From Stenotrophomonas mori (GTDB lineage Bacteria > Pseudomonadota > Gammaproteobacteria > Xanthomonadales > Xanthomonadaceae), in the NCBI RefSeq assembly GCF_023556335.1, contig NZ_JAIKTS010000005.1:124001-188000 (forward strand): DNA of 64,000 nt, given 5' to 3'. The position numbers and the translations under genes are program-made. Under the pieces are notes generated by a model. That model was given only the letters and a program-made list of their open reading frames with translations. It was not told the DNA's origin and searched no databases. Of the stretch, positions 18,446 to 26,814 are shown piece by piece (the stretch's first letter is position 1; each line of letters begins with the position of its first letter).

Positions 18446-19558
18446 ATGCGCCGCCTGACAGTGCTGCAACTGTTGCCGGCACTGCATGCGGGCGGCGTCG
18501 AGCGCTCGACCGTGGAGATCGCGCAGGCGCTGGTGGCCGCGGGCCACCGTGCGGTCGTGGTGTCGGCGGGCGGGCGGATGGTGCCGGCGCTGCTGGACAG
18601 CGGTGCCGAGCACCTGACCCTGGACATCGGCCGCAAGTCGCTGCTGACCCTGCGGCATGTACCCACCCTGCGGCGGCTGTTCGCCGAGCTCGGGGCCGAT
18701 ATCGTGCACGCCCGTTCGCGCCTGCCGGCCTGGCTCGGCTGGCATGCCCTGCGGGGGCTGCCGGAGGCGCGGCGCCCGCATTGGGTGACGACCATGCACG
18801 GGCTGAATTCGCCGGGGCGCTACAGCGCCATCATGGCCGGCGGAGAGCGCGTGATCTGCGTCTCCAGGACCGTGCGCGAGTACCTGCTGGCGCACTATCC
18901 GGACACCGACGCGCAGCGCCTGCGGGTGATCCCGCGCGGCGTGGACCTGGCGCAGTTCCCGCGGGCCCGTCCCGGCGACCGGCGGCCGCGGCTGGCAGTG
19001 GAGGCCCTGCATCCGGCGCTGGCCGGTGCCGGTCCGCTGTTGCTGCTGCCGGGCCGCGGCACCCGCCTGAAAGGCCATGTCCATGCGCTGCACCTGTTGG
19101 CGGCCCTGCGCGGGCAGGGGGTTGCCGCACGCCTGTGGATGCCCGGCGCACGTGCGCCCGGCCGCGAGGCCTATGTCCGTGAACTCGAGCGCCAGGCGCG
19201 GGCACTGGGCGTGAGCGAGGGCCTGGCGCTGACCGAGGCGACCGCCCGGATGGCGCAGGCCTACGCCGCCAGCGACCTGGTGCTGCAGCTGTCGGACAAG
19301 CCGGAGGCTTTCGGCCGCACGGTCCTGGAGGCCCTGGCCTGCGGCCGTCCGGTGCTGGGCTGGGACCATGGCGGCGTGGGCGAGCTGCTCGCAGAACTGC
19401 AGCCTTCCGGCGCGGTTGCCCACGGCGACCGCGATGCCCTGGCCGCCCGCGCACGGGCCCTGCTGCTGCAGCCGCCGGCGCTGCCGCGCCTGTTGCCCTA
19501 TACCCTGGATGCAATGCAGCGCGCGACGCTGGAGACCTATGCCGAACTTGCCGGCTGA
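18446..19558 (+). CDS. GT4-family glycosyltransferase
   Basis: A 370-residue GT-B fold enzyme. The N-terminal domain opens with LQLLPALHAGGVERSTVEIA, the acceptor-side signature of GT4 proteins, and the C-terminal donor domain has PGRGTRLKGH and the EX7E motif in EAFGRTVLEALACGRPVLG. It is expected to transfer a sugar from a nucleotide donor on the cytoplasmic face of the inner membrane. The genes around it (O-antigen ligase-like, LpxL-type acyltransferase, waaA) point to lipopolysaccharide core assembly. Its stop overlaps the next gene by 20 bp. The sugar and linkage cannot be predicted. Confidence 0.9.
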   Translation: MRRLTVLQLLPALHAGGVERSTVEIAQALVAAGHRAVVVSAGGRMVPALLDSGAEHLTLDIGRKSLLTLRHVPTLRRLFAELGADIVHARSRLPAWLGWHALRGLPEARRPHWVTTMHGLNSPGRYSAIMAGGERVICVSRTVREYLLAHYPDTDAQRLRVIPRGVDLAQFPRARPGDRRPRLAVEALHPALAGAGPLLLLPGRGTRLKGHVHALHLLAALRGQGVAARLWMPGARAPGREAYVRELERQARALGVSEGLALTEATARMAQAYAASDLVLQLSDKPEAFGRTVLEALACGRPVLGWDHGGVGELLAELQPSGAVAHGDRDALAARARALLLQPPALPRLLPYTLDAMQRATLETYAELAG

Positions 19559-20873
19559 CGCGCCCTTGCCGCGGGCGCCGGAGCGCGCGGGCGGATGGAC
19601 GCCGGCCGCGGTGCTCGCGTTCGTCGCGCTGTGGCCGGCACCGGGCCTGGCCGAGACGGTACTGCTCGCGGGCGCCGGACTGATGGCGCTGCAGCGGATG
19701 CAGGGCCGCCTGCGCGGTGCGCCGGTGATGGCGCCGGGGGCGCCTGCGCTGGCGCTGGTCGGCGGCCTGTTCCTGGCGTACTGGCTGCCCCAGCTGCTGT
19801 CGGCGCCGGCGGCGGTCGATCCGGCGCGGGCGTGGCGCAAGGCGCTGGCCGGCGTGCGCTACCTGCCCTTCATGTGGATGGCGGCCGCGGCGGTGGCCAC
19901 CGATGCGCGGCGCCAGGCGACGTTCACCGGCCTGGCGGTGATCACCGGCCTCTGGACCCTGGACGGGGTGCTGCAGGCGCTGGCCGGTGGCAGCCCGCTG
20001 TTCTGGACCATGGACCGGCTGAAGGTGCTGATCGATGGGCATGCCGTGTGCAGCGCCGCGGAGGCCGCGGCGGCGGACCGGCTCAGCGGCGCGTTCGGGC
20101 CCTGCAACCTGAAGTTCGGCCAGGTGCTGGCCAGCCTTTCGCCGTTCCTGCTGTTCGCCGTCGCCCGGCGCTGGGGCCGCACGGGCTGGCTGCTGGCGGC
20201 GTTGGCGGTCGGCGGCGTGCTGGTCCTGGCCGGTTCGCGGGCATCGTGGATCACCTATGCGCTGGTCCTGCTGTTCAGCGGGTGGCGGTTGCTGGGGAGC
20301 CGCTGGATGGTGGTGCTGCTGCTGTGCGGTGCGCTGGGGGTGGCGGCGCTGGCGGGCGTGTCCAGCCAGGTGCGCGAGCGGGTCGCGCGCACGGCGCTGG
20401 CCGTCAACGGCGATGCCGGCGGCGTGGACGCGGCCTTGTCCGGGCGCGGCCGGATCTGGACGGCGGCTGTGTGCATGGTCCGCGCGCATCCGGTTACCGG
20501 GGTCGGCGCACGCGGTTTCCGCGAAGCCTATCCCGCCTGCAGTCCGGCGGAGGACGGACCGGGTGCCTGGGGCGCCGGGCCGGCCCTGCATGCGCACCAG
20601 ATCGTGCTGGAGATCCTGGCCGAGACCGGCCTGCTCGGCCTGCTGCTGTGGCTGGCGGGGGGGCTGGCGGCATGGCGGGCGTGGCACCGGGCCGATGCCG
20701 CGGCGCGTGCCCGCGCGCGTCCGGCGACGCTGGCGCTGGCGGTCACGGTCTTCCCGCTCAACACCCATCTCGCGTTCTATTCCACCTTCTGGGGCGGGCT
20801 GACGCTGTTGCTGGCGGCGCTGTTCGCCGGTGCGCTGCGTGCGCGGGATCCGGCTCAGCCGCCGCGTGCGTAG
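19539..20873 (+). CDS. O-antigen ligase-like membrane protein (Wzy_C domain)
   Basis: A 444-residue polytopic inner-membrane protein. The Wzy_C signature is clear at about residues 290-370: GRGRIWTAAVCMVRAHPVTG, then GVGARGF and HAHQIVLEILAETGLLGLLLWL. Family members join undecaprenyl-linked glycans to lipid A core (WaaL) or polymerise O-units (Wzy); sequence alone cannot separate these, although the neighbours favour WaaL-type ligation. The ATG at 19539 overlaps the upstream glycosyltransferase gene by 20 bp, implying translational coupling. Its 3' end also overlaps the convergent acyltransferase gene by 19 bp, leaving no room for a separate terminator. Confidence 0.85.
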   Translation: MPNLPADAPLPRAPERAGGWTPAAVLAFVALWPAPGLAETVLLAGAGLMALQRMQGRLRGAPVMAPGAPALALVGGLFLAYWLPQLLSAPAAVDPARAWRKALAGVRYLPFMWMAAAAVATDARRQATFTGLAVITGLWTLDGVLQALAGGSPLFWTMDRLKVLIDGHAVCSAAEAAAADRLSGAFGPCNLKFGQVLASLSPFLLFAVARRWGRTGWLLAALAVGGVLVLAGSRASWITYALVLLFSGWRLLGSRWMVVLLLCGALGVAALAGVSSQVRERVARTALAVNGDAGGVDAALSGRGRIWTAAVCMVRAHPVTGVGARGFREAYPACSPAEDGPGAWGAGPALHAHQIVLEILAETGLLGLLLWLAGGLAAWRAWHRADAAARARARPATLALAVTVFPLNTHLAFYSTFWGGLTLLLAALFAGALRARDPAQPPRA

Positions 20874-21784
20874 AAGCGGCTGCGGCCTTCCGGCTGGCGC
20901 TTGAAGCGGCGGTGGATCCACAGGTACTGGTCGGGCGCCTCGCGCACCATCGCCTCGATCGCGGTGTTGACGCGGGCGGTGTCGGCGACGGCGTCCTCGG
21001 TCGGGAAATCCGGCAGCGGCGCCGCGATCTTCAGCAGATAGCGGCCGCCCTCGCGGCGGTGGAAGTACGGCACCACCGCGCAGCCGGTGAGGCGGGCGAA
21101 CTGGTGGGTCGCGGTGATGGTGGAGGCCGGCATGCCGAAGAACGGCACGAACACCGAATCCTTGCCGCGCATGTCCTGGTCGGGGGCATACCACAGGAAA
21201 CCGCCCTTCTTGAGGTGGCGGACGGTGGCGCGGATGTCCTCGTTGGCGAACATCGCGGCGGCGTAGCGCAGGCGCCCGCGCTTGACCGCCCACTCCATAA
21301 CCGGGTTGCGGTAGCGGCGGTACATGCCGGCCAGCGGCGCGTGGTCGCACAACAGCCGGCCGCACATCTCCAGGGTCATGAAGTGGCCCGAGACCAGCAG
21401 CACGCCGCGTCCCTGCGCCTTCAGCGCCTGCAGGTGCTCCAGACCCTCCACCTCGACCTGCGGGCGGATCGGGTCGATGCTGCCCCACCAGGCCCGCGCG
21501 AACTCGAAGATGCCCACGCCCAGCGCATCGAAGCTGTCGCGCAGCAGCCGTTGCCGCCAGGCGGCGTCCTGTTCCGGGAAGCACAGGCGGATGTTCACCT
21601 CCGCCGCATGCCGGCGCGAGCGCGCCAGGTGCAGCGCCAGCCAGCCGATGCCGCGGCCGATGGCGCGCTGCAGCGTCCACGGCAGGCGCGCGCCGAGTAC
21701 CGCCAGCGCCAGCCAGGCGAACGTCGGCCAGTGCCGCGGGTGCCACAGCGAGGGGCGGGTGGCGGTGGTGGGGGTATCGGCCAT
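20855..21784 (-). CDS. lpxL: Lipid A biosynthesis acyltransferase, LpxL/HtrB type
   Basis: A 309-residue lysophospholipid-acyltransferase-fold enzyme that adds a secondary acyl chain to Kdo-lipid IVA at the inner membrane. The HX4E catalytic motif is SGHFMTLE (His134, Glu139), and an N-terminal membrane anchor lies around residues 20-35. GFLWYAPDQDMRG and FFGMPASTITATHQFA are further LpxL/LpxM family blocks. The ORF is convergent with and overlaps the O-antigen ligase-like gene by 19 bp. The choice between LpxL and LpxM is inferred from overall resemblance only. Confidence 0.88.
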   Translation of the reverse strand: MADTPTTATRPSLWHPRHWPTFAWLALAVLGARLPWTLQRAIGRGIGWLALHLARSRRHAAEVNIRLCFPEQDAAWRQRLLRDSFDALGVGIFEFARAWWGSIDPIRPQVEVEGLEHLQALKAQGRGVLLVSGHFMTLEMCGRLLCDHAPLAGMYRRYRNPVMEWAVKRGRLRYAAAMFANEDIRATVRHLKKGGFLWYAPDQDMRGKDSVFVPFFGMPASTITATHQFARLTGCAVVPYFHRREGGRYLLKIAAPLPDFPTEDAVADTARVNTAIEAMVREAPDQYLWIHRRFKRQPEGRSRFYARGG

Positions 21785-21867
21785 GGGGGGATTCTAAGTG
21801 AAGCGGGAAAGTGCGTGCGCCGGCCGCCCGCTGCCTTTCGCCGGTGCCAGCCCGTATCCTTGGGCGC

Positions 21868-23163
21868 ATGCGCAAGGATCCCGTCGAACTGCTGTTGCGG
21901 AGCCTGTATTCGGCCCTGCTGTACCTGCTGCTGCCGATCACCGTCTACCATCTGGTCTGGCGTGGTTTCCGCGTCCGCGAATACTTCAAGCGCTGGGACG
22001 AGCGCTACGCGTCGTATCCGGAGAGCGGCCGCCGGCCCTGTGTCTGGCTGCATGCCGTCTCGGTGGGCGAGGTCAACGCGGCCGCGCCGGTGGTCGATGC
22101 GCTGCGCCGGCAGCGCCCGGACATCCGCTGGGTCATCACCACCATCACCCCGACCGGCTCGCAGCGGGTGCGCGCCCTGTGGGGCGAGGCGGTGGACCAT
22201 GTGTACCTGCCGTACGACGTGCCGGACAGCGTCGGACGCTTCCTGGACCATTTCCGGCCCAGCCTGGCGCTGATCCTGGAGACCGAACTGTGGCCGAACC
22301 TGCTGTTCGGCTGCCGCGATCGGCGGATACCGGTCTACATCCTCAATGCACGGCTCTCGGCGCGTTCGTTGAAGGGCTACCGGCTGCTCCGGCCGCTGCT
22401 GGGGCGCGCACTGCGCACGGTGACCTGCATCGCCGCGCAGTCGCGCGAGGATGCACGCCGCTTCGGCCTGCTCGGCGCGCGCGCGGACCAGATCCAGGTG
22501 GCCGGTAACCTGAAGTTCGACATCCATCCGCCGGATCCTTCCGAGATCCGGGCGCTGTTCCATGCGCATGTGCCTGCCGGGCGCACGGTGTGGATCGCGG
22601 CGAGCACGCACGAAGGCGAGGAGCTGGCGGTCGTGGCGCTGCACGCGCGGCTACTGGAGCGCTTCCCGGATGCGCTGCTGCTGTGGGCGCCGCGGCATCC
22701 GGAACGCTTCGCCAAGGTCGAAGCCCTGGTACAGGCGCAGGACTGGCGGGTGGCCACCCGCAGTGGCGCGCAGTGGCCGGCGGCCGGCACCCAGGCCTTC
22801 GTGATCGACACCCTGGGCGAACTGGTTCCGTTCTTCGCCTGCGCGCAGGTGGCCTTCGTCGGCGGCAGCCTGCAGCCGATCGGCGGGCACAACCTGCTCG
22901 AGCCGGCGGCGATGGGCGCGGCGGTGATCACCGGCCCGCACCTGCACAATTTCGCCGAGATCTCGCGGCGCATGAACGAGGCCGGCGCGCTGCGGATCTG
23001 CCGTACCGCCGACGACCTGGGGGCCGCCCTGGTCCACTTGCTGGAGGACGCCCCGGCGCGCGCGCGGATGGTCGATGCCGGCCTGGAACTGGTGGCCGAC
23101 GGGCGCGGCGCGCTGGAGCGGATCCTGGCGCTGATCGGACCGCGCCTGCCGGCCCCCGAGTAA
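21868..23163 (+). CDS. waaA: 3-deoxy-D-manno-octulosonic acid (Kdo) transferase WaaA
   Basis: A 431-residue inner-membrane-anchored glycosyltransferase that adds Kdo to lipid IVA. The N-terminal anchor is LYSALLYLLLPITVYHLVWRG, followed by the GT30 block WLHAVSVGEVNAA with the catalytic Glu, ITTITPTGSQR, and LALILETELWPNLL. The C-terminal domain has FVGGSLQPIGGHNLLEPAAMGAAVITGPH. The length equals the family norm (425 in E. coli). The ATG at 21868 begins the family N-terminus; the open frame from 21811 is not needed. It is divergent from lpxL across an 83-bp gap, so the two lipid A genes share a promoter region. A GTAG repeat array follows. Confidence 0.95.
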   Translation: MRKDPVELLLRSLYSALLYLLLPITVYHLVWRGFRVREYFKRWDERYASYPESGRRPCVWLHAVSVGEVNAAAPVVDALRRQRPDIRWVITTITPTGSQRVRALWGEAVDHVYLPYDVPDSVGRFLDHFRPSLALILETELWPNLLFGCRDRRIPVYILNARLSARSLKGYRLLRPLLGRALRTVTCIAAQSREDARRFGLLGARADQIQVAGNLKFDIHPPDPSEIRALFHAHVPAGRTVWIAASTHEGEELAVVALHARLLERFPDALLLWAPRHPERFAKVEALVQAQDWRVATRSGAQWPAAGTQAFVIDTLGELVPFFACAQVAFVGGSLQPIGGHNLLEPAAMGAAVITGPHLHNFAEISRRMNEAGALRICRTADDLGAALVHLLEDAPARARMVDAGLELVADGRGALERILALIGPRLPAPE

Positions 23164-23166
23164 CGC

Positions 23167-23770
23167 GCGGCCTTGCCCCGCTGGGCTTTCCCGGTGCGGG
23201 CCATCGCCAACGGCCCCGCCGGGCATGGCCCGGCGCTACAGAGCCGGATGGCGGGATAGAGCCGAAACAGCCGGGGGGTGCGTTCCCGTCGGGTCGTGCC
23301 CGCCCTGTGTCGCCGGGTGTCGTCCGACGGCAGCGGGGTAGAGCGGGGCCTAGCCCCGCTGGGCCTTCCCGTTGTGTGCATCGCCAACGGCCCCGCCGGG
23401 CATGGCCCGGCGCTACAGAGCCGGATGGCGGGGTAGAGCCGAAGCAGTCGGGGAGCGTTCCCGTCGGGTCGTGCCCGTCCTGTGTCGCCGGGTGTCGTCC
23501 GACGGCAGCGGGGTAGAGCGGGGCTCTGCCCCGCTGGGCCTTCCCGTTGCGGGCGTCGCCAACGGCTCCGCCGGGCATGGCCCGGCGCTACAGAGCTGGA
23601 TGGTGGGGGTAGAGCCGAAACAGCCGGGGAGCGTCCCCGTCGGGTCGTGCCCGCCCTGTGTCGCCGGGTGTCGTCCGACGGCTGCGGGGTAGAGCGGGGC
23701 CTCGCCCCGCTGGGCCTTCCCGTTGCGTGCATCGCCAACGGCTCCGCCGGGCATGGCCCGGCACCGCAGG
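23167..23770. repeat. Higher-order tandem array with 175-bp period containing GTAG REP dimers
   Basis: About 3.4 copies occur between waaA and tolC. GTAGAGCGGGGC starts recur at 23338, 23513 and 23689, and the closing CTAC at 23236, 23413 and 23588. Each unit has a 79-bp dimer of two GC-rich hairpins with outward GTAG tags plus a conserved spacer of about 96 bp, which itself carries another GTAGAGCC. The spacer is as well conserved as the hairpins, so the whole 175 bp was duplicated. The first copy lacks its left end and the last has lost its right CTAC. Confidence 0.88.
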
Positions 23771-23823
23771 AATCCGGTGCGCTCGCTGGAGGCGGGCCGC
23801 CGTTGCCGGTGAGTGAGGGGGAC

Positions 23824-23865
23824 GGAAACGGAGAAGGCGGGCCTCGGCCCGCCTTCTCCGTTTCC
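23824..23865. terminator. 20-bp perfect hairpin between waaA and tolC, bidirectional terminator
   Basis: GGAAACGGAGAAGGCGGGCC pairs with its exact complement across a 2-nt centre (tetraloop after opening the last pairs). It is 24 bp beyond the tolC stop on the minus strand. This is the longest perfect stem that I found in the window. Confidence 0.8.
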
Positions 23866-23888
23866 CTGCCGCGGCGTGGCGACGGGTA

Positions 23889-25247
23889 TTACTGCACGCT
23901 GCCCGGCTCCAGCTGCGCTTCGGCGTCGCGGGTGAGCAGGCGGTTGATGTCCTGCACCTCGGCGATGTCCAGGCCGCCGATGGCCTGGCTCAGCTGCAGC
24001 CGGTTGAGCAGGAAGTTGTAGCGGGCCTGCGCGTAGTAGAGCTGGGCCTGGAACAGGGTGCGCTGGTTCTGCACCACGTCCAGCACGGTCCGGGTGCCGA
24101 CTTCCAGGCCGACCTGCGAGGCGTCGTAGGCGCTCTGCGCGGAGACCACCGCCAGGCGGCGGGCTTCCACTTCGCTGATGCCCGCGACCACCGCTTGGTA
24201 GGCGTTGCGGGTGTTGCGGTCCAGGGCGCGCTTCTGCTGCTCGTAGCCGTCCTGGGCCATGTCGCGCTGGGCCAGGGCCTGGCGTACCCCGGACTGGGTG
24301 GCGCCACCGGCGAAGATCGGCACGTTCAGGGTCAGGCCGATCGAATTGGTGGTGGTGTCGGGGCCGGCCGACGAGGCGCCGATGCTGTCGCCCCAGTTGG
24401 CGTTCTTGCCCCAGCGGCCGCCCAGCGACAGGGTCGGGTAGTGGCCGCCGCGCGCGGCGGAGATGCCGGATTCGGCGGCGCTGACCTTCAGCTCCTGGGC
24501 CTTGAGCGCGGGATTGCGGGTGAACGCTTCGTTGACCAGCAGGTCGACGTCGCCGCGGTTGGCGGGCAGCTCCGGACGGAAATCCTCCGGCAGGCTGCGC
24601 AGGCCCTGCACCGGCTGGCCGGTCAGTTCGCTCAGCGCCTGGTAGGCGTCGGCCAGGGTGTTGCGGGCGAGGATCGTGTCGGCGCGCGCCTGGTCGTACT
24701 GGGCGCGGGCTTCGTGCACGTCGGTGATCGGCGCCAGGCCGACTTCCAGGCGCTTGTCGGCATAGTCGAACTGCTTCTTCGCGGCCGCCTCGTTGGTCTG
24801 TGCGGCGCTGAGCGATTCGATCGCCACCAGGACATTGAAGTAGGTGGTGGCGGTGCGCACGATCAGGTCGTCGTTGGCGGATTCGAGGTCGAAATCCGCC
24901 GCCTTGCTGATTTCGCGCTGGGCCTGCAGGTTGGCGAACTGGGTCCAGTTGAACAGCGTCTGCGAACCGCTGACGCTGTACTGGCGCTGCTTGCTGGTGG
25001 TGGAACCGCTGACGCCGTCCGCTTCGGTGCGGGTACGGTTCAGCGATGCCTCACCGCCCAGTGCGGGCAGCAGGGCCGCGCGCGCCTGCACCTGGCCTTC
25101 CTTGGTGTACAGCCGGTTGGACTCGGCGTAGGCCAGCTGCGGGTCGCCGTTGCGGGCCATTTCGTAGACCTGCAGCAGGTCGGCGGCGTTGGCGGCCAGG
25201 GGCGAGAGGGAGACAGCCAGCGCAAGTGCGAGGGATCGGCGAATCAT
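23889..25247 (-). CDS. tolC: TolC-family outer-membrane efflux protein
   Basis: A 452-residue outer-membrane channel with a cleavable signal peptide (MIRRSLALALAVSLSPLAANA). It shows the two-fold OEP repeat: LLQVYEMARNGDPQLAYAES at the first helical unit and LLVNEAFTRNPALKAQELKV at the second, with TLNVPIFAGG before the second barrel strand and QVGLEVGTRTVLDVVQNQRTL in the coiled coil. TolC proteins connect inner-membrane pumps or type I secretion systems to the outside. The gene is 24 bp downstream of pcm on the same strand and convergent with waaA, across the 175-bp repeat array. It is 1.6 kb from a divergent RND pump that has no outer-membrane gene of its own, so it may serve that pump. 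Confidence 0.93.
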   Translation of the reverse strand: MIRRSLALALAVSLSPLAANAADLLQVYEMARNGDPQLAYAESNRLYTKEGQVQARAALLPALGGEASLNRTRTEADGVSGSTTSKQRQYSVSGSQTLFNWTQFANLQAQREISKAADFDLESANDDLIVRTATTYFNVLVAIESLSAAQTNEAAAKKQFDYADKRLEVGLAPITDVHEARAQYDQARADTILARNTLADAYQALSELTGQPVQGLRSLPEDFRPELPANRGDVDLLVNEAFTRNPALKAQELKVSAAESGISAARGGHYPTLSLGGRWGKNANWGDSIGASSAGPDTTTNSIGLTLNVPIFAGGATQSGVRQALAQRDMAQDGYEQQKRALDRNTRNAYQAVVAGISEVEARRLAVVSAQSAYDASQVGLEVGTRTVLDVVQNQRTLFQAQLYYAQARYNFLLNRLQLSQAIGGLDIAEVQDINRLLTRDAEAQLEPGSVQ

Positions 25248-25271
25248 TGCGGCTTCCTTGGGTGTATCGGA

Positions 25272-25919
25272 TCAGAATTGGAACTGCGGCGCCGGTGCGG
25301 CGCCCTGCAGGTAATCGACGTCGGTTTCGAACAGGGATTCGGTGCTGCCGTCGGCCTTGACCAGCACCGCTTCCATCACCGGGGACTGGCCGCGGATGAC
25401 GAACAGGCGGCCGCCCGGGCGCAGCCAATTGAGGAACAGGGTCGGCAGCGTGTCCACCGCGGCGGTGACGCAGACCGCATCGAAATGGCGCGTGGTCTGC
25501 CACTGCAGCGCATCGGCGACCTCGATGCGGACATTCGCGCCCAGCTTGACGGCGTCCAGGTTCGCGCGCGCGCGCGCGGCGAGTTCGGGCTGGATCTCCA
25601 GGCTCACCACCTCGCGTGCCAGCTCGCCCAGGCAGGCGCTGATGAAGCCGCTGCCGGTGCCGATCTCCAGCACTTCCTCGCCGGGCTGCAGGTCCAGGGC
25701 CTGCAGCATGCGGCCTTCGACGACCGGCTTCATCATCTTCTGGCCATGCCCCAGCGGCAGCTCGGTGTCGGCATAGGCCAGGGCCCGGTGCGATTCGGCC
25801 ACGAAGGCCTCGCGCGGCAGCCGCGCCAGGACATCCAGCACACGCAGGTCGAGCACGTCCCAGGGACGTACCTGCTGTTCGACCATCATTTCGCGGGCGT
25901 GGGAGTAATCGATCGTCAT
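25272..25919 (-). CDS. pcm: Protein-L-isoaspartate O-methyltransferase family protein
   Basis: A 215-residue SAM-dependent methyltransferase. Motif I is VLEIGTGSGFISACLGELA, and upstream lies the PCMT family block MMVEQQVRPWDV followed by LPREAFV and KMMKPVVEGRMLQAL. The enzyme methylates isoaspartyl residues as a step in repair of aged proteins; this sequence belongs to the shorter, more divergent PCMT branch that often sits beside tolC in gammaproteobacteria, so a changed substrate is possible. Start at 25919 (MTIDYSHARE); the upstream frame opening is not family-like. It is 24 bp upstream of tolC and likely co-transcribed with it. Confidence 0.88.
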   Translation of the reverse strand: MTIDYSHAREMMVEQQVRPWDVLDLRVLDVLARLPREAFVAESHRALAYADTELPLGHGQKMMKPVVEGRMLQALDLQPGEEVLEIGTGSGFISACLGELAREVVSLEIQPELAARARANLDAVKLGANVRIEVADALQWQTTRHFDAVCVTAAVDTLPTLFLNWLRPGGRLFVIRGQSPVMEAVLVKADGSTESLFETDVDYLQGAAPAPQFQF

Positions 25920-26048
25920 GGTTCTCGTCAATCCGGCGCAGTGGGCCGGCCATTTTACCTGTTGGCGCCGCCGGTGCGTGGCAAGCATCGCCGCGCCCCC
26001 GTACCGGCCGCAGTGCCGGAAGTCATCCGGACCTCCGGTCCGTTCAGC

Positions 26049-26714
26049 TTACGCGCGCGGTGCATAGGCGCGGATGAAGAAATCGACGGTGGTGTCGATA
26101 TGGGCCGCGGCATCGCCGGGCGCCGGTGCCGGGCACAGCCCGCACATCATGTGCGCGTGCAGTTCGCCCTTGATCAGGCAGAAGAACTGGCGGGCGGCCA
26201 GCGGCAGGTCGTCGATGGCCAGCTCGCCGCGCGCCACGCGGGCGCCGAGGAACTCGGCCAGCGCGGTCTCGGTGCGCTGCGGGCCGGCCTGCCAGAACAT
26301 CTGCCGGATCCGGTCGTCGGTTTCCGGGGTCAGCATCATGCGCTGGGTGGCGATCGCCGCGTCGCTGCTGACCAGGGTGAAGAAGGCGTGGCCGATCCCC
26401 CGCAGCTGCTCGCGCAGCGGGCCTTCGCTGTCGGTCACGAACAGTTCGTCGGGCATCATTTCCACGCATTTGGCCTGGATCGCCTCGGTGAACAGGGTTT
26501 CCTTGTCGCCGAAATGGCTGTAGACGGTAAGCTTGGAAACGCCCGCGCCGGTCGCGATGCCGTCCATGCTCACGCCGTTGAAACCCAGCTCAATGAACAT
26601 CTCCTTGGCCGTCTCCAGGATGGCCGCGCGCTTGCCCAGGTCCTTGGGCCGGCCGGGACCGGCACCACGCGCGGTGGCCTTGCCGGGAGTGCGGGGACGA
26701 GGATGCGAGGACAT
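26049..26714 (-). CDS. TetR/AcrR-family transcriptional regulator
   Basis: A 221-residue regulator. After a basic Pro/Gly-rich N-terminal tail, the TetR helix-turn-helix reads ILETAKEMFIELGFNGVSMD, GIATGAGVSKLTVYSHFGDK and ETLFTEAI (about residues 32-78). The C-terminal ligand domain resembles the TetR_C group found beside RND pumps (RTETALAEFLGARVARGEL). It is divergent from the efflux adaptor gene across 100 bp that contain an inverted repeat (26750-26772), the expected operator. By analogy it represses the pump and possibly itself. No known inducer. Confidence 0.92.
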   Translation of the reverse strand: MSSHPRPRTPGKATARGAGPGRPKDLGKRAAILETAKEMFIELGFNGVSMDGIATGAGVSKLTVYSHFGDKETLFTEAIQAKCVEMMPDELFVTDSEGPLREQLRGIGHAFFTLVSSDAAIATQRMMLTPETDDRIRQMFWQAGPQRTETALAEFLGARVARGELAIDDLPLAARQFFCLIKGELHAHMMCGLCPAPAPGDAAAHIDTTVDFFIRAYAPRA

Positions 26715-26749
26715 GGATCAATACTAGACCAGCGGGTTCGATATTTATA

Positions 26750-26772
26750 CCATACCGATTCGTACAGTATGG
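26750..26772. promoter_or_regulatory. Candidate TetR operator between the regulator and RND operon
   Basis: CCATAC (26750-26755) and GTATGG (26767-26772) are inverted 6-bp arms with an 11-bp spacer, centred in the only AT-rich part of the divergent promoter region. Size and placement fit a TetR-type operator. Confidence 0.55.
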
Positions 26773-26814
26773 ACGCCCATACCCCTACCTCCTCCCCCGA
26801 GGCGATCTTTACCC

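Noticed and set aside
23167..23770. Repeat array considered as a CRISPR
   Set aside because: The period is 175 bp, the spacers are conserved rather than unique, the units are inverted GC hairpins with GTAG tags, and no cas genes are present.
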